From: Scatosoma sp900555925 | GTDB lineage: Bacteria > Bacillota > Clostridia > Christensenellales > Borkfalkiaceae | Direction: 5' to 3' | NCBI GenBank assembly: GCA_959603585.1 | Contig: CAUGYD010000004.1 | Span: forward strand, 1-64,000 | Length of the DNA: 64,000 nucleotides | Shown: positions 48,778 through 57,597 of the stretch, in pieces | Layout of the letters: each line of letters starts with the position of its first letter | How positions within the stretch are numbered: the first letter of the stretch is position 1 | Program-made: the position numbers and the translations under genes | The notes under the pieces: model-generated | The model's input: the letters and a program-made list of their open reading frames with translations, nothing else | The model's database searches: none | Told to the model about the DNA's origin: nothing

Positions 48778-49800
48778 TTATACGGTTTCTCGCAAAATCA
48801 AGTGAGGGGAAACGGTTGTCACGCCGTTGACGGTCTCTCCGTTGAACAATTTTACGAGGCTGTTGACGGCGAGTTCACAGAGTTGATCTAATCCGTTATC
48901 GATACTGCTCAATGGAGGAGTGGTGCATTGTGTAATAATGGAGTTATTGTATCCAATAATAGAAATATCCTCAGGAACGCGCATTTTTCGTTTTGCCGCT
49001 GCGTTGAGCACGCCCGCCGCGAGTACATCGTTAGAGGTAATGACGACGTCGACTTTATGGGAGGCATCTAAAAATTTCGTAAATTGTTCCGCGGCGGAAT
49101 TGGGCGTCGGCTCACAGCGGAGTGTCCGTCCCGTAGGATCTAAACCACATTCTTTCATTCCCTCTAAAAATCCGGTCATTTTAAGATTTCCGCTGTATGT
49201 GTCAGCATCGTATAAAAAGAGAAAATTGCGGCGTTTTTCAGACAGCTTGTGGACACAGTCTCGCACGGCGGCAAAATCGTCGCAGTAAAAAGAATAAATA
49301 TTGTCGCTTTTAATTTTTCCGTTGATAATAACTAACGGACAGTGCTTTGCCGCATTTATCAGATAAGCATTATTTCCATGTGCGTCCAAAAAGACAGAGC
49401 CGATCAGTATAATGGCATCGACCTGCTTTGTAATGAGCATTTCAATAGATTTTTGCTTTTGGATATAATCTTCGCCCGTACAACTTAAAATGATATGATG
49501 CCCGCGCTTTCGCAGGGCGGATTCCAAGAGACTGATGGCGGTCGCATAATACAAATCTTTTAAGTTATAACACACAATTCCGATTAAATTTCCGGAAGTT
49601 CGCGTAGAAAGATTTTGCGCAATGGCACTCGGGACATAATTATGGCTTCGGATTACCGAAAAAACCTTTTCTTTCGTCTTTTCGCTCACGGAAGGCGAAT
49701 TGTTCAAAACGCGCGAAACGGTCGCAATCGATACGCCCGCTTCGCTGGCGATAGTGTAAATATTAATCTTCATGGTATTGCGTTTTTGAATCTTATCCAT
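48778..49800 (-). CDS. LacI-family regulator of the hexuronate operon
   Basis: 340 residues from the minus-strand ATG 49800 (MDKIQKRNTMKINIYTIASEAG), which has AAGGGA 7 bases upstream. A longer frame start lacks this. HTH: YTIASEAGVSIATVSRVLNNSPSVSEKT, whose recognition helix is close to that of CcpA. Then a hinge and a periplasmic-binding-type sensor (LIGIVCYNLKDLYYA; VVITSNDVLAAGVLNAA). It diverges from uxaB over a promoter with TGTAAGCGCTTACA. The same site lies at the GH4 promoter, so it likely controls both. Inducer probably a uronate or an intermediate (inference). Confidence 0.85.
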   Translation of the reverse strand: MDKIQKRNTMKINIYTIASEAGVSIATVSRVLNNSPSVSEKTKEKVFSVIRSHNYVPSAIAQNLSTRTSGNLIGIVCYNLKDLYYATAISLLESALRKRGHHIILSCTGEDYIQKQKSIEMLITKQVDAIILIGSVFLDAHGNNAYLINAAKHCPLVIINGKIKSDNIYSFYCDDFAAVRDCVHKLSEKRRNFLFLYDADTYSGNLKMTGFLEGMKECGLDPTGRTLRCEPTPNSAAEQFTKFLDASHKVDVVITSNDVLAAGVLNAAAKRKMRVPEDISIIGYNNSIITQCTTPPLSSIDNGLDQLCELAVNSLVKLFNGETVNGVTTVSPHLILRETV

Positions 49801-49848
49801 TTTTTCGTCCCTTAAAAAAATTATTTTCAACAAATTTTCGGAAAAGTA

Positions 49849-49877
49849 TTGACAATTGAAAATAAGTGTGATAGAAT
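49849..49877 (+). promoter_or_regulatory. Sigma-A promoter of the hexuronate operon
   Basis: TTGACA (49849-49854) and TAGAAT (49872-49877), 17-base spacer. Confidence 0.85.
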
Positions 49878-49893
49878 TATTTCGCAAATAAAT

Positions 49894-49907
49894 TGTAAGC
49901 GCTTACA
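49894..49907. promoter_or_regulatory. LacI/CcpA-type operator
   Basis: Perfect 14-base palindrome TGTAAGCGCTTACA just downstream of the -10 box. It fits both a local LacI-family operator and the CcpA catabolite-response consensus (TGNAARCGNWWWCA), so either or both proteins may bind. Confidence 0.8.
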
Positions 49908-50004
49908 TTATGTCTTTAATTTCAGTATCTTTTATTTTAACACATAAGAGAAAGAAAGTCAATGATATTTATGAAAACAAAACATGAAGAATGGCGAGGG
50001 TTTT

Positions 50005-51432
50005 ATGGCAAAAATCAATGAAAAGTATGCAAACAGGACGAAAAAACCGAATAAAGTATTGATGTTCGGAGAGGGAAATTTTCTGCGCGCATTTATCGGA
50101 AGAATCGTAAAAAACTGCAATGACGTATGCGCTTACAATGGCGGGATCGTCGCTTTGCAGGGGGTAGAACGGGGGATGAGCGAGGTCATCAACGCGCAGG
50201 ACGGACTGTATACATTGGTAGAACGCGGATATGAGAACGGCGGAGCCGTCTGCCGAGAAACGGTGATGGATTGTCTGAACGGCTGTATCAATCCGTATGA
50301 GGATTACGAAGCGTTTTTGGCGACTGCGCGGGAGGAAAGGATCCGCGTCGTCATCTCCAACACGACGGAATTCGGCATTTGCTACGACCAATCCGAAACG
50401 TCCTTGCGTCCGCACAAAAATTTTCCGGCAAAACTGACGGACTGGCTGAATGAACGTTTCCGTACTTTGGGAGAGAAAGGCGGAGTTTTGATTCTTCCCT
50501 GCGAACTTATCGACCATAATGCCGATCGGCTTTCGGAGTACGTATTGCGTTATGCGCGGGAATGGGGATTGAGCGAAGAATTTTTTGTTTGGCTGAAAGA
50601 GAAGTGCCGTTTCTGCAATACGCTGGTGGACCGCGTGGTTTCCGGCTATCCTTCTTCGGAGGCGAAGGAGATGGAGAAAAAGTTCGGATATGAGGATTCT
50701 CTCATTGACGTATGCGAGCCCTTCCTCCTTTGGGTCATCGATTCTGCGGCACCGATAGACGAATATATTCCCGTGTCGAAATGCGGCCTGAATATCGTAG
50801 TTACTACAAATTTTGAATCTTACCGTACCCGCAAGGTGAGAATTTTGAACGGAGCGCATACCGGCAGCGTTTTGGCGGGACATCTCTGCGGCTTTGAGAC
50901 GGTGGATCAACTCGTTGCGGATCCCGTATTTTTTTCCTTCATCGACGGGGCGATGAAAGAGGAGGTCATTCCTTCTTTTCAAGGAGAACATTTGCATGAA
51001 TACGCGGAGGAAGTATTTGAGCGTTTCCGCAATCCCTTTATTCATCACAGATTGACGAGTATCGCACTCAATTCGGTTTCCAAGTTTCGTGCCCGTGTCC
51101 TGAGCAGTATTTCCGATTGCGTGAAAAAGGGAATTTATCCCAGACGGCTGTTTTTCTCTTTGGCTGCGCTCCTTGTCTTTTACGAGCGCGAAGCCGACGG
51201 GGCGGTGAACGACGAGGCGATATATACCGAACGTTTCAAGAAATATTTTGACGAAGGGAAAACGATCGGCCGCAGGGAAATGCTTCGCAAAATTTTGTCG
51301 GACGAGGTGCTTTGGGGAGAGGATTTGACGAAAATCTCCGGATTGTACGAACAGGTGGCCGCGGATGATGAAAGGATCGGAAGACTCGGCATGTATAAAG
51401 CGGTTGCCGAAGCGGCAAGGGGACAAAAATGA
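50005..51432 (+). CDS. uxaB: Tagaturonate reductase (altronate oxidoreductase)
   Basis: 475 residues from ATG 50005 with GGCGAGGG at 49993-50000. ATG 49984, 7 codons earlier, is possible but has no good ribosome-binding site. It belongs to the mannitol-dehydrogenase/polyol long-chain family: VLMFGEGNFLRAFIGR (NAD loop), SNTTEFGICYD, LPCELIDHNADRL and RILNGAHTGSVL (catalytic Lys region precedes). It reduces D-tagaturonate to D-altronate with NADH in galacturonate breakdown. The following uxaA starts inside its stop (ATGA). First gene of a complete uronate operon. Confidence 0.9.
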   Translation: MAKINEKYANRTKKPNKVLMFGEGNFLRAFIGRIVKNCNDVCAYNGGIVALQGVERGMSEVINAQDGLYTLVERGYENGGAVCRETVMDCLNGCINPYEDYEAFLATAREERIRVVISNTTEFGICYDQSETSLRPHKNFPAKLTDWLNERFRTLGEKGGVLILPCELIDHNADRLSEYVLRYAREWGLSEEFFVWLKEKCRFCNTLVDRVVSGYPSSEAKEMEKKFGYEDSLIDVCEPFLLWVIDSAAPIDEYIPVSKCGLNIVVTTNFESYRTRKVRILNGAHTGSVLAGHLCGFETVDQLVADPVFFSFIDGAMKEEVIPSFQGEHLHEYAEEVFERFRNPFIHHRLTSIALNSVSKFRARVLSSISDCVKKGIYPRRLFFSLAALLVFYEREADGAVNDEAIYTERFKKYFDEGKTIGRREMLRKILSDEVLWGEDLTKISGLYEQVAADDERIGRLGMYKAVAEAARGQK

Positions 51433-52895
51433 ACGCACTTTTATTGAATCCCGCGGACGACGTGGCTGTGGCGACCGCACGGATTCCCGCTGGGGAAACC
51501 GTCGAAGCGGGAACGAGGAAAGTTGTCGCACAAAACGATATTCCGAAGCTGCATAAAATCGCTTTACGGGACATTCCTTCGGGGGAACATGTGCGCAAAT
51601 ATGGCTATTCTATCGGCATTTCTCTCGGTATCCGTGCAGGCGAACACGTACATACGCATAACCTTCGTTCCGGACTGCGCTGCTCGGATTGCTACGAATA
51701 CTCTCCGAAAATAATTTCAGAGGCAACATATCCGAAAATTTCCTTTGAAGGCTATCGCCGAAAGGACGGACGGATCGGAATCCGTAATCAAATCCTCGTT
51801 CTTCCGACGGTCGGTTGTATCAATAACGTATGTGAGGAAATCGCGCGCATTACTCGGGAAAAGAGCGGATATAAAGAAATTTACGCCATGCCGCACCCTT
51901 ACGGATGCTCTCAGCTCGGAGATGATTTACAGGCGACGCAGAATATTCTTGCGGGGCTCGCTTCCAATCCGAATAACGGCGGTGTTTTGATCGTCTCGCT
52001 CGGCTGTGAAAACAATCGGTTGGAAGATTTTCTTTGTTGCCTGCAACTTTGCGATACGGCGCGGCTTCGTACCCTGCGCACGCAGGACGAGGGCAATGAG
52101 ATAGAAAAAGGAACCGCTCTTGCGTGCGAATTGGCGGAAATCTGCAAGGCGGATCAAAGAACACCATGCTTTTCCGACGATTTAATCGTAGGTTTGAAAT
52201 GCGGCGGTTCGGACGCTTTCAGCGGAATTACCGCCAATCCTGCGGTAGGAGTATTGACGGACAGGCTTATCGGCATGGGCGGAAGCGCCGTAATGACGGA
52301 AATTCCGGAGATGTTCGGGGCGGAACAGCTATTGTTCAACCGTTGCGTTTCCAAGGAAAAATTTGATGATTTGGCGAAGTTAATTCAGGACTTCAAGCGC
52401 TACTTTACCGACCACGGCGAAAGCGTCGGAGAAAATCCTTCTCCGGGCAATAAAGAGGGCGGAATCACTACGCTGGAAGAGAAATCGTTGGGCTGCGTCC
52501 TCAAAGGCGGGCATGCGGCGGTGTGCGACGTTCTTCGATACGGTGCGCGCGTACGGGAACGCGGACTTACGGTGCTGGAAGCGCCGGGCAACGACGCGAC
52601 TGCGCAAACCGCGCTCGCCGCGGCGGGCGCACAGCTGGTTCTGTTTACGACGGGGCGGGGAACGCCGCTCGGCGGAATCGTTCCCACGCTGAAAATTTCT
52701 ACGAATACGGCGCTTGCCACTGTAAAGCCGCATTGGATAGATTTTGACGCGGGGAGAGCGGAAAAAATCGGCGTGACGGCAACGGCGGAAGAACTCATGC
52801 GGCTCGTAATCGAGACCGCAAACGGAAAAACGACGGCGGCAGAAAATAACCGAAGCCGCGAAATCGCAGTATGGAAACGCGGCGTGACATTATAA
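51429..52895 (+). CDS. uxaA: Altronate dehydratase
   Basis: 488 residues, start overlapping the uxaB stop. An N-terminal SAF-type domain (about 1-95: NPADDVAVATARIPAGETV; KIALRDIPSGEHVRKYGYSIG) is fused to the main UxaA/GarD domain: RIGIRNQILVLPTVGCINNVCEEIA, AMPHPYGCSQLGDD, SLGCENN, VGLKCGGSDAFSGITANPAVG. It removes water from D-altronate to give 2-keto-3-deoxygluconate, with conserved cysteines and histidines binding iron in the family. Full length and in order, so functional by appearance. Confidence 0.92.
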   Translation: MNALLLNPADDVAVATARIPAGETVEAGTRKVVAQNDIPKLHKIALRDIPSGEHVRKYGYSIGISLGIRAGEHVHTHNLRSGLRCSDCYEYSPKIISEATYPKISFEGYRRKDGRIGIRNQILVLPTVGCINNVCEEIARITREKSGYKEIYAMPHPYGCSQLGDDLQATQNILAGLASNPNNGGVLIVSLGCENNRLEDFLCCLQLCDTARLRTLRTQDEGNEIEKGTALACELAEICKADQRTPCFSDDLIVGLKCGGSDAFSGITANPAVGVLTDRLIGMGGSAVMTEIPEMFGAEQLLFNRCVSKEKFDDLAKLIQDFKRYFTDHGESVGENPSPGNKEGGITTLEEKSLGCVLKGGHAAVCDVLRYGARVRERGLTVLEAPGNDATAQTALAAAGAQLVLFTTGRGTPLGGIVPTLKISTNTALATVKPHWIDFDAGRAEKIGVTATAEELMRLVIETANGKTTAAENNRSREIAVWKRGVTL

Positions 52896-52911
52896 ATACG
52901 GGAGTTTATTT

Positions 52912-54309
52912 ATGAGAGAATTTATCGGAAAAGATTTTTTATTATCTAACGAAACGGCGAAACGACTTTTCGATTGCGCGAAGGATATGCCGATTTTCGA
53001 CTATCATTGTCATTTGTCGGAAAAGGTCATTGAAAAGGACGAACCGTTTTCCGATTTTTTTGAGCTGTGGCTGGGCGGAGACCATTATAAATGGCGCCTG
53101 ATGCGAAATTACGGCATCGATGAAAAATACATAACTGGCGACGCGCCGCACAAAGAAAAATTTGAATGTTATGTGCGCGCTCTGGAAACGGCTTACGGAA
53201 ATCCGCTTTATCATTGGTCGCACATGGAACTTAAAACCTATTTCGGGATAGAGGACATCATTTGTTCAAAGAACGCGGAAAGAATATGGGCGCGGGCAAA
53301 CGAATATATTCGTACGCATTCCCTGTCCCCGTCCTCGCTGATTGCGGGCTCAAACGTCAAAACCGTCTGTACGACCAACGAAATTTTCGACGATTTGACC
53401 GTGTTCGATCGCATTCGCGAAAAGAATTATTCCTTCTGCGTTCTTCCCACTTTCCGCGGCGATAAAATCATGAATATCGACGATTCGAAATTTACGGAGT
53501 ACCTTGCTCTTTTAGAATCGATCGCAGGGCCTATAGATTCGCTGTACGCGCTGGAAAGCGCCGTGGCAGGGAGAGTGTCCGAGTTCAAAGAAAAAGGCGC
53601 CGTGGCGGCGGATATCGCTTTACAGAGAGTTTACTTTCCCGGTGACAGAAAAGCGGCTACACGGGCTTTCGAGGCCGCTCGTGTGGGGAAGGAGGTCGCG
53701 GCGGAGGACGTCGAGGCGTATAAGTCGTTCGTCATGGGACTCATTCTCCGCGAATGTGCAAAATGCGGGCTTGCGGTGCAGATGCATATCGGGGCTTTGC
53801 GGAACAACAATGCACGCATGTATAAGGTTTTGGGCGCAGATACGGGCTACGACAGTATCGACGACAGCGCGAGCATTGCGGCGCTGGCGCGCTGGATGGA
53901 CATTCTCGATTCGGCGGGAGAACTGCCGCGCATGGTGCTGTTTAACCTCAATCCGGTTTGGAATCTGCCCTTGACGACGTTGGCAGGCTGTTTTCAGGAT
54001 TCTTCCGCCCATGGAAAAATTCAGTACGGACCCGCATGGTGGTTTCTCGACCATAACGAGGGGATCCGCGCTCAGCTCGATTCTTTGGCGCAGACCGGGC
54101 ATATCGGAACGTTTATCGGTATGCTGACGGACAGCCGCAGTTTTCTCTCTTATCCGAGACATCTGTATTTCAGAAGAATTTTTTGCGATTGGCTGGGAAG
54201 AAAAGCGGAAGCGGGAGAAATCTATCCCGATTTCGATACGCTCGAAAAAGTCGTCCGAGACGTTTCTTACAACAATGCCGCCGCATATTTCGGCGTAAAA
54301 GGAGAATGA
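52912..54309 (+). CDS. uxaC: Glucuronate/galacturonate isomerase
   Basis: 465 residues, ATG 52912 with CGGGAG. Amidohydrolase-like barrel with the HxH metal-type motif in PIFDYHCHLSEK near residue 30, then FFELWLGGDHYKWRLMRNYGI, which is diagnostic of UxaC. Later VQMHIGALRNNN and FIGMLTDSRSFLSYPRHLYFRRI occur at the usual C-terminal positions. It converts D-glucuronate to D-fructuronate and D-galacturonate to D-tagaturonate. No uxuA/uxuB for the fructuronate branch is visible here, so galacturonate is the clearer substrate of this operon. Confidence 0.93.
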   Translation: MREFIGKDFLLSNETAKRLFDCAKDMPIFDYHCHLSEKVIEKDEPFSDFFELWLGGDHYKWRLMRNYGIDEKYITGDAPHKEKFECYVRALETAYGNPLYHWSHMELKTYFGIEDIICSKNAERIWARANEYIRTHSLSPSSLIAGSNVKTVCTTNEIFDDLTVFDRIREKNYSFCVLPTFRGDKIMNIDDSKFTEYLALLESIAGPIDSLYALESAVAGRVSEFKEKGAVAADIALQRVYFPGDRKAATRAFEAARVGKEVAAEDVEAYKSFVMGLILRECAKCGLAVQMHIGALRNNNARMYKVLGADTGYDSIDDSASIAALARWMDILDSAGELPRMVLFNLNPVWNLPLTTLAGCFQDSSAHGKIQYGPAWWFLDHNEGIRAQLDSLAQTGHIGTFIGMLTDSRSFLSYPRHLYFRRIFCDWLGRKAEAGEIYPDFDTLEKVVRDVSYNNAAAYFGVKGE

Positions 54310-54314
54310 TAATT

Positions 54315-54935
54315 ATGAACGACATCAGTCAGGCACTTTTTCTAGACAGGCTTATTCCCGTCGTCGTAATCGAAAAATTATCCGACGCGGTTCCGACCGT
54401 AAAGGCGCTCAGAGAGGGCGGGCTTCATACGGCGGAAATTACTTTCCGTACCTCTTGTGCGGCGGAGGCGATTGCCGCGACAAAGGAATTATTCGAGGAT
54501 ATGATCATTGGAGCGGGAACGGTGATTACTCCGAAACAATGCGCCGAGGCAATAGAGGCGGGTGCAAAGTTTATCGTTTCTCCCGGCTTTGACAGGGACG
54601 TCGCGGAATTTTGTGCCGAGTGCGAAATTCCTTATCTCCCCGGCTGCGCGACGCCGACGGAAATCATCTCCGCTTATCGGGCGGGAATCAGAACGGTGAA
54701 ATTTTTCCCCGCGAGCGTGTATGGGGGACTTTCCGCGATCAAGGCAATCGGAGCCGCGTTTCCCGAAATCTGTTTTTTGCCGACGGGAGGCGTCAACGAA
54801 GAAAATATCCTCGATTATCTCGCGTGCGATAAGGTTGTCGCGGTCGGCGGCAGTTTCATGATGAAAGGGGATATTCGCGCAAAAACGGCGGCTGTCGTCG
54901 CCAAAATAGCAAAATTTACGGAGGAAAAAAGATGA
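54315..54935 (+). CDS. kdgA: KDPG/KHG aldolase
   Basis: 206 residues from ATG 54315, with GGAGAA 8 bases upstream and the uxaC stop 6 bases before. Class I aldolase of the Eda family: Glu41 in TAEITFRT and Schiff-base Lys129 in RTVKFFPAS, with GAGTVIT and LPTGGV lining the phosphate site. It splits 2-keto-3-deoxy-6-phosphogluconate to pyruvate and glyceraldehyde-3-phosphate. Its stop overlaps the kinase start by 4 bases. Confidence 0.92.
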   Translation: MNDISQALFLDRLIPVVVIEKLSDAVPTVKALREGGLHTAEITFRTSCAAEAIAATKELFEDMIIGAGTVITPKQCAEAIEAGAKFIVSPGFDRDVAEFCAECEIPYLPGCATPTEIISAYRAGIRTVKFFPASVYGGLSAIKAIGAAFPEICFLPTGGVNEENILDYLACDKVVAVGGSFMMKGDIRAKTAAVVAKIAKFTEEKR

Positions 54936-55951
54936 AGGCGGTTACGTTCGGTGAAATCATGCTCCGTCTTGCGCCGGAGGGCTATCTCAGGTTTGTTCAA
55001 GCCGATCATTTTGGCGCCGTCTATGGCGGCGGAGAAGCAAACGTGGCCGTAAGTTTGGCGAATTACGGCGTGGAATCCGTATTCGTGACGAAATTGCCTC
55101 GTCATGAAATCGGTCAGGCCGCCCTTAACAACTTGCGGCGTTTCGGCGTGGATACCTCCCGAATTGCGCGCGGAGGAGACAGACTGGGCGTCTATTATCT
55201 CGAAAAGGGAGCCAGCCAAAGACCTTCAAAGGTCATTTATGACCGTTCCATGTCCGCCTTTGCACTCTCTAAACCCTCCGATTACGATTGGGACTGCATA
55301 TTTGAAGGCGCCGATTGGTTTCATTTTACCGGAATTACCCCCGCGCTCGGCGGACGGATTGCCGACATCTGTCTCTATGCGGCGCGCGAAGCAAGGCGGC
55401 GCGGGATTACCGTTTCCTGCGACCTCAATTACAGGAAAAAATTATGGACGCGGGAGGAAGCAGGTCGCGTCATGAGCGAAATTTGCCAGAATGTAGATAT
55501 CTGCATCGCCAACGAGGAGGACGCCGCGGACGTATTTGGAATTTATGCCGCGGAAACAGATGTGCAGAAAGGAACGCTCAACCGCGACGGATATGTGAGT
55601 GTCGCCCGTCAGCTCAGTAAGCGCTTCGGCTTTAAGGTCGTGGCCATTACCTTCCGGGAGAGCTTATCGGCCAATGACAATCATTGGTCGGCGATGATGT
55701 ATACGGACGAAAAAGCCTATTTTTCCCGAAAATATCCCATTCACATCGTGGATCGCGTCGGCGGCGGGGATTCCTTTGGAGCGGGACTCATTTATGCCAT
55801 GCTTTCGGGGTGGAACGAACAAAAGATCATCGAGTTTGCCGTCGCTGCCAGTTGTCTGAAACATACCGTCGAAGGCGATTACAATATGATGAGCACGGAT
55901 GAGGTCCTTTCCCTCGCGGAAGGCAACGCCAGCGGACGAGTACAGCGCTGA
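54932..55951 (+). CDS. kdgK: 2-keto-3-deoxygluconate kinase
   Basis: 339 residues, starting inside the kdgA stop. PfkB/ribokinase fold: VTFGEIMLRLAPEGYLRFVQADHFGAVYGGGEANVA (split) carries the substrate-binding N-terminus typical of KDG kinases, CDLNYRKKLW the middle, and DRVGGGDSFGAGLIY the ATP-site motif with the catalytic Asp. It phosphorylates KDG at O6 for KdgA. With uxaC, uxaB, uxaA and kdgA it completes galacturonate to pyruvate plus triose phosphate. No hairpin with a T-run follows before the next promoter. Confidence 0.92.
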   Translation: MKAVTFGEIMLRLAPEGYLRFVQADHFGAVYGGGEANVAVSLANYGVESVFVTKLPRHEIGQAALNNLRRFGVDTSRIARGGDRLGVYYLEKGASQRPSKVIYDRSMSAFALSKPSDYDWDCIFEGADWFHFTGITPALGGRIADICLYAAREARRRGITVSCDLNYRKKLWTREEAGRVMSEICQNVDICIANEEDAADVFGIYAAETDVQKGTLNRDGYVSVARQLSKRFGFKVVAITFRESLSANDNHWSAMMYTDEKAYFSRKYPIHIVDRVGGGDSFGAGLIYAMLSGWNEQKIIEFAVAASCLKHTVEGDYNMMSTDEVLSLAEGNASGRVQR

Positions 55952-55986
55952 GCAAAAAAATTTTCTAAAAATTTTTGAAATAGGTA

Positions 55987-56015
55987 TTGACAGAATGAAA
56001 GAGGTATGATATAAT
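55987..56015 (+). promoter_or_regulatory. Sigma-A promoter of the GH4 locus
   Basis: TTGACA (55987-55992) and TATAAT (56010-56015), 17-base spacer, in a 231-base gap between kdgK and the GH4 gene. Confidence 0.88.
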
Positions 56016-56021
56016 GCATAC

Positions 56022-56057
56022 TGTAAGCGCTTACAAGTTTTATGTAAGCGGTTTACG
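56022..56057. promoter_or_regulatory. Operator pair identical in core to the uxaB operator
   Basis: TGTAAGCGCTTACA at 56022-56035 is identical to the 49894 site and lies at the same place relative to -10 (6 bases here, 16 there). A weaker relative, GTAAGCGGTTTAC, follows at 56044-56056. It links the GH4/transporter genes to the uronate regulon. Confidence 0.78.
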
Positions 56058-56090
56058 GAAACAACTGTCGATTTATATTCGGAAATTAAA

Positions 56091-56131
56091 AGTAAGAGGC
56101 CTCTTACTTACGCGGTTAACCGCGTAAGTAA
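56091..56131. promoter_or_regulatory. Two overlapping perfect palindromes in the GH4 leader
   Basis: An 18-base perfect palindrome (56091-56108, AGTAAGAGG on its left arm) overlaps by five bases a 28-base perfect palindrome (56104-56131, left arm TTACTTACGCGGTT). In RNA the larger gives a 12-pair stem with a UUAA loop. Both share the GTAAG/CTTAC element. They may be protein-binding sites or alternative hairpins between promoter and start codon. No T-run follows on the plus strand. Confidence 0.65.
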
Positions 56132-56182
56132 AAAATCTTGAAAAGCAATCGGCCGCAGAACGCGGCAAAGGAATAAAAATTT

Positions 56183-57550
56183 ATGAAAAGAAACGATGTA
56201 AAAGTCGCCTATATCGGCGGTGGTTCAAGAGGGTGGGCGCGTACATTCATGTACGATTTGGCCGTGCAGGAAAGCTTCTGCGGCATTGTCAATCTTTACG
56301 ATATCGACAAAGAGGCGGCAGAGTGCAACAAAATCATCGGAGAACGCATTTATAATGATCCACGCACGAAGAGTAAGTGGAAATACTGCGTATGTGAAAC
56401 GTTGGACGAGGCTTTGAAAGATGTCGATTTCGTCATGATTTCCATTCTTCCGGGCACTTTCGACGAAATGCATTCGGACGTACATACCCCTGAAAAGTAC
56501 GGGATTTATCAGTCGGTCGGCGATACAGCCGGCCCCGGCGGAATCCTTCGCGCTATGCGGACGATTCCCATGTACGAAGGGTTTGCCGAAGCGATTGCGC
56601 GCTGCTGTCCAAACGCTTTCGTTATCAACTTTACGAATCCCATGACGCTGTGCACGCGGACGCTGTACGACGTATTTCCGAAGATCAAGGCGTTCGGCTG
56701 CTGCCACGAGGTATTCGGGACGCAGCGTTTCCTTGCGGAAGTCGTCGAGGAAATGACAGGAGCGAAAGACGTTCGACGCCAAGAGATCAAGACCGACGTC
56801 ATCGGCATCAACCATTTCACGTGGTTTACGAAAGCGGAATATAAGGGACAGGATATTTTTCCTTTATACCGCGAATATGTCGCAAAACATTTCGGCGACA
56901 GCATGAACAAGGAGGTGGAGCAAAATCCCTTTAAGAGTACGAATCTCGTAAAAATCGATTTGTTCCGTCGGTTCGGTCAGATCGCGGCGGCGGGCGACCG
57001 ACATTTGGCGGAATTTATGAACGGCGCCTGGTATCTGAAAAATCCCGAAACGGTAAAGCGCTGGGGCTTCGCCCTGACTTCCGTCGATTGGAGAAAACAG
57101 GATCTTGCGCTGCGCATCAAACAGACGGAAGGACTGGTCAGCGGAAAAGACGAATTGGAAATTAAAAAGTCGGACGAAGAGTTCGTATATCTGATGGAAG
57201 GCCTTGTGGGAATGCGCGATTTTATTTCCAACGTCAATCTTCCCAATCATGGACAAGTTCCCTTCGCGCCCGAAAACGCGGTGGTGGAAACGAATGCGTC
57301 CTTTACGCAGGGCGAAGTGAAGGCTTTGGGAGCGGCTCCTCTGTTGCCTACGATTCAATCGCTCGTACTTCGCGAAATCTATCAGCAGGAAAATGCGCTG
57401 CGCGCTATCCGTGCCCGCGATCTTGCTCAGACGTTCAACGTATTTATTCAGGAGCCCCTTTGCAGCGGACTGAGTCCCGTAGAGGCCGAAAAGCTCTTTG
57501 CCGAAATGGTGAAAAATACGTCGAAATATCTCCCCGATTGGAAACTTTGA
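56183..57550 (+). CDS. GH4 family glycosidase, possibly alpha-galacturonidase
   Basis: 455 residues, ATG 56183 with AAAGGAAT. NAD-binding start VAYIGGGSRGWARTFMYDLA, VGDTAGPGGILRAMRTIP, then the metal pair Cys174-His175 in GCCHEVFG and His211 in GINHFTW. GH4 enzymes cleave by NAD-dependent oxidation-elimination. The tetrad after Cys-His classifies substrate: CHSV in alpha-gluco/galactosidases and CHG in alpha-glucuronidases. CHEV, seen here, I associate with galacturonide-acting members such as the Thermotoga enzyme (from memory). Shared operator with uxaBAC-kdgAK fits release of galacturonate from imported oligogalacturonides. Confidence 0.85.
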   Translation: MKRNDVKVAYIGGGSRGWARTFMYDLAVQESFCGIVNLYDIDKEAAECNKIIGERIYNDPRTKSKWKYCVCETLDEALKDVDFVMISILPGTFDEMHSDVHTPEKYGIYQSVGDTAGPGGILRAMRTIPMYEGFAEAIARCCPNAFVINFTNPMTLCTRTLYDVFPKIKAFGCCHEVFGTQRFLAEVVEEMTGAKDVRRQEIKTDVIGINHFTWFTKAEYKGQDIFPLYREYVAKHFGDSMNKEVEQNPFKSTNLVKIDLFRRFGQIAAAGDRHLAEFMNGAWYLKNPETVKRWGFALTSVDWRKQDLALRIKQTEGLVSGKDELEIKKSDEEFVYLMEGLVGMRDFISNVNLPNHGQVPFAPENAVVETNASFTQGEVKALGAAPLLPTIQSLVLREIYQQENALRAIRARDLAQTFNVFIQEPLCSGLSPVEAEKLFAEMVKNTSKYLPDWKL

Positions 57551-57597
57551 TGTGAGAAATCATATCTGAAAAAATTATAAGGAAGGTTTATAGGAAA

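Noticed and set aside
49969..51531. 520-codon minus-strand frame opposite uxaB
   Set aside because: It is the antisense of a clear uxaB gene and continues into uxaA; no start signal and no known family.
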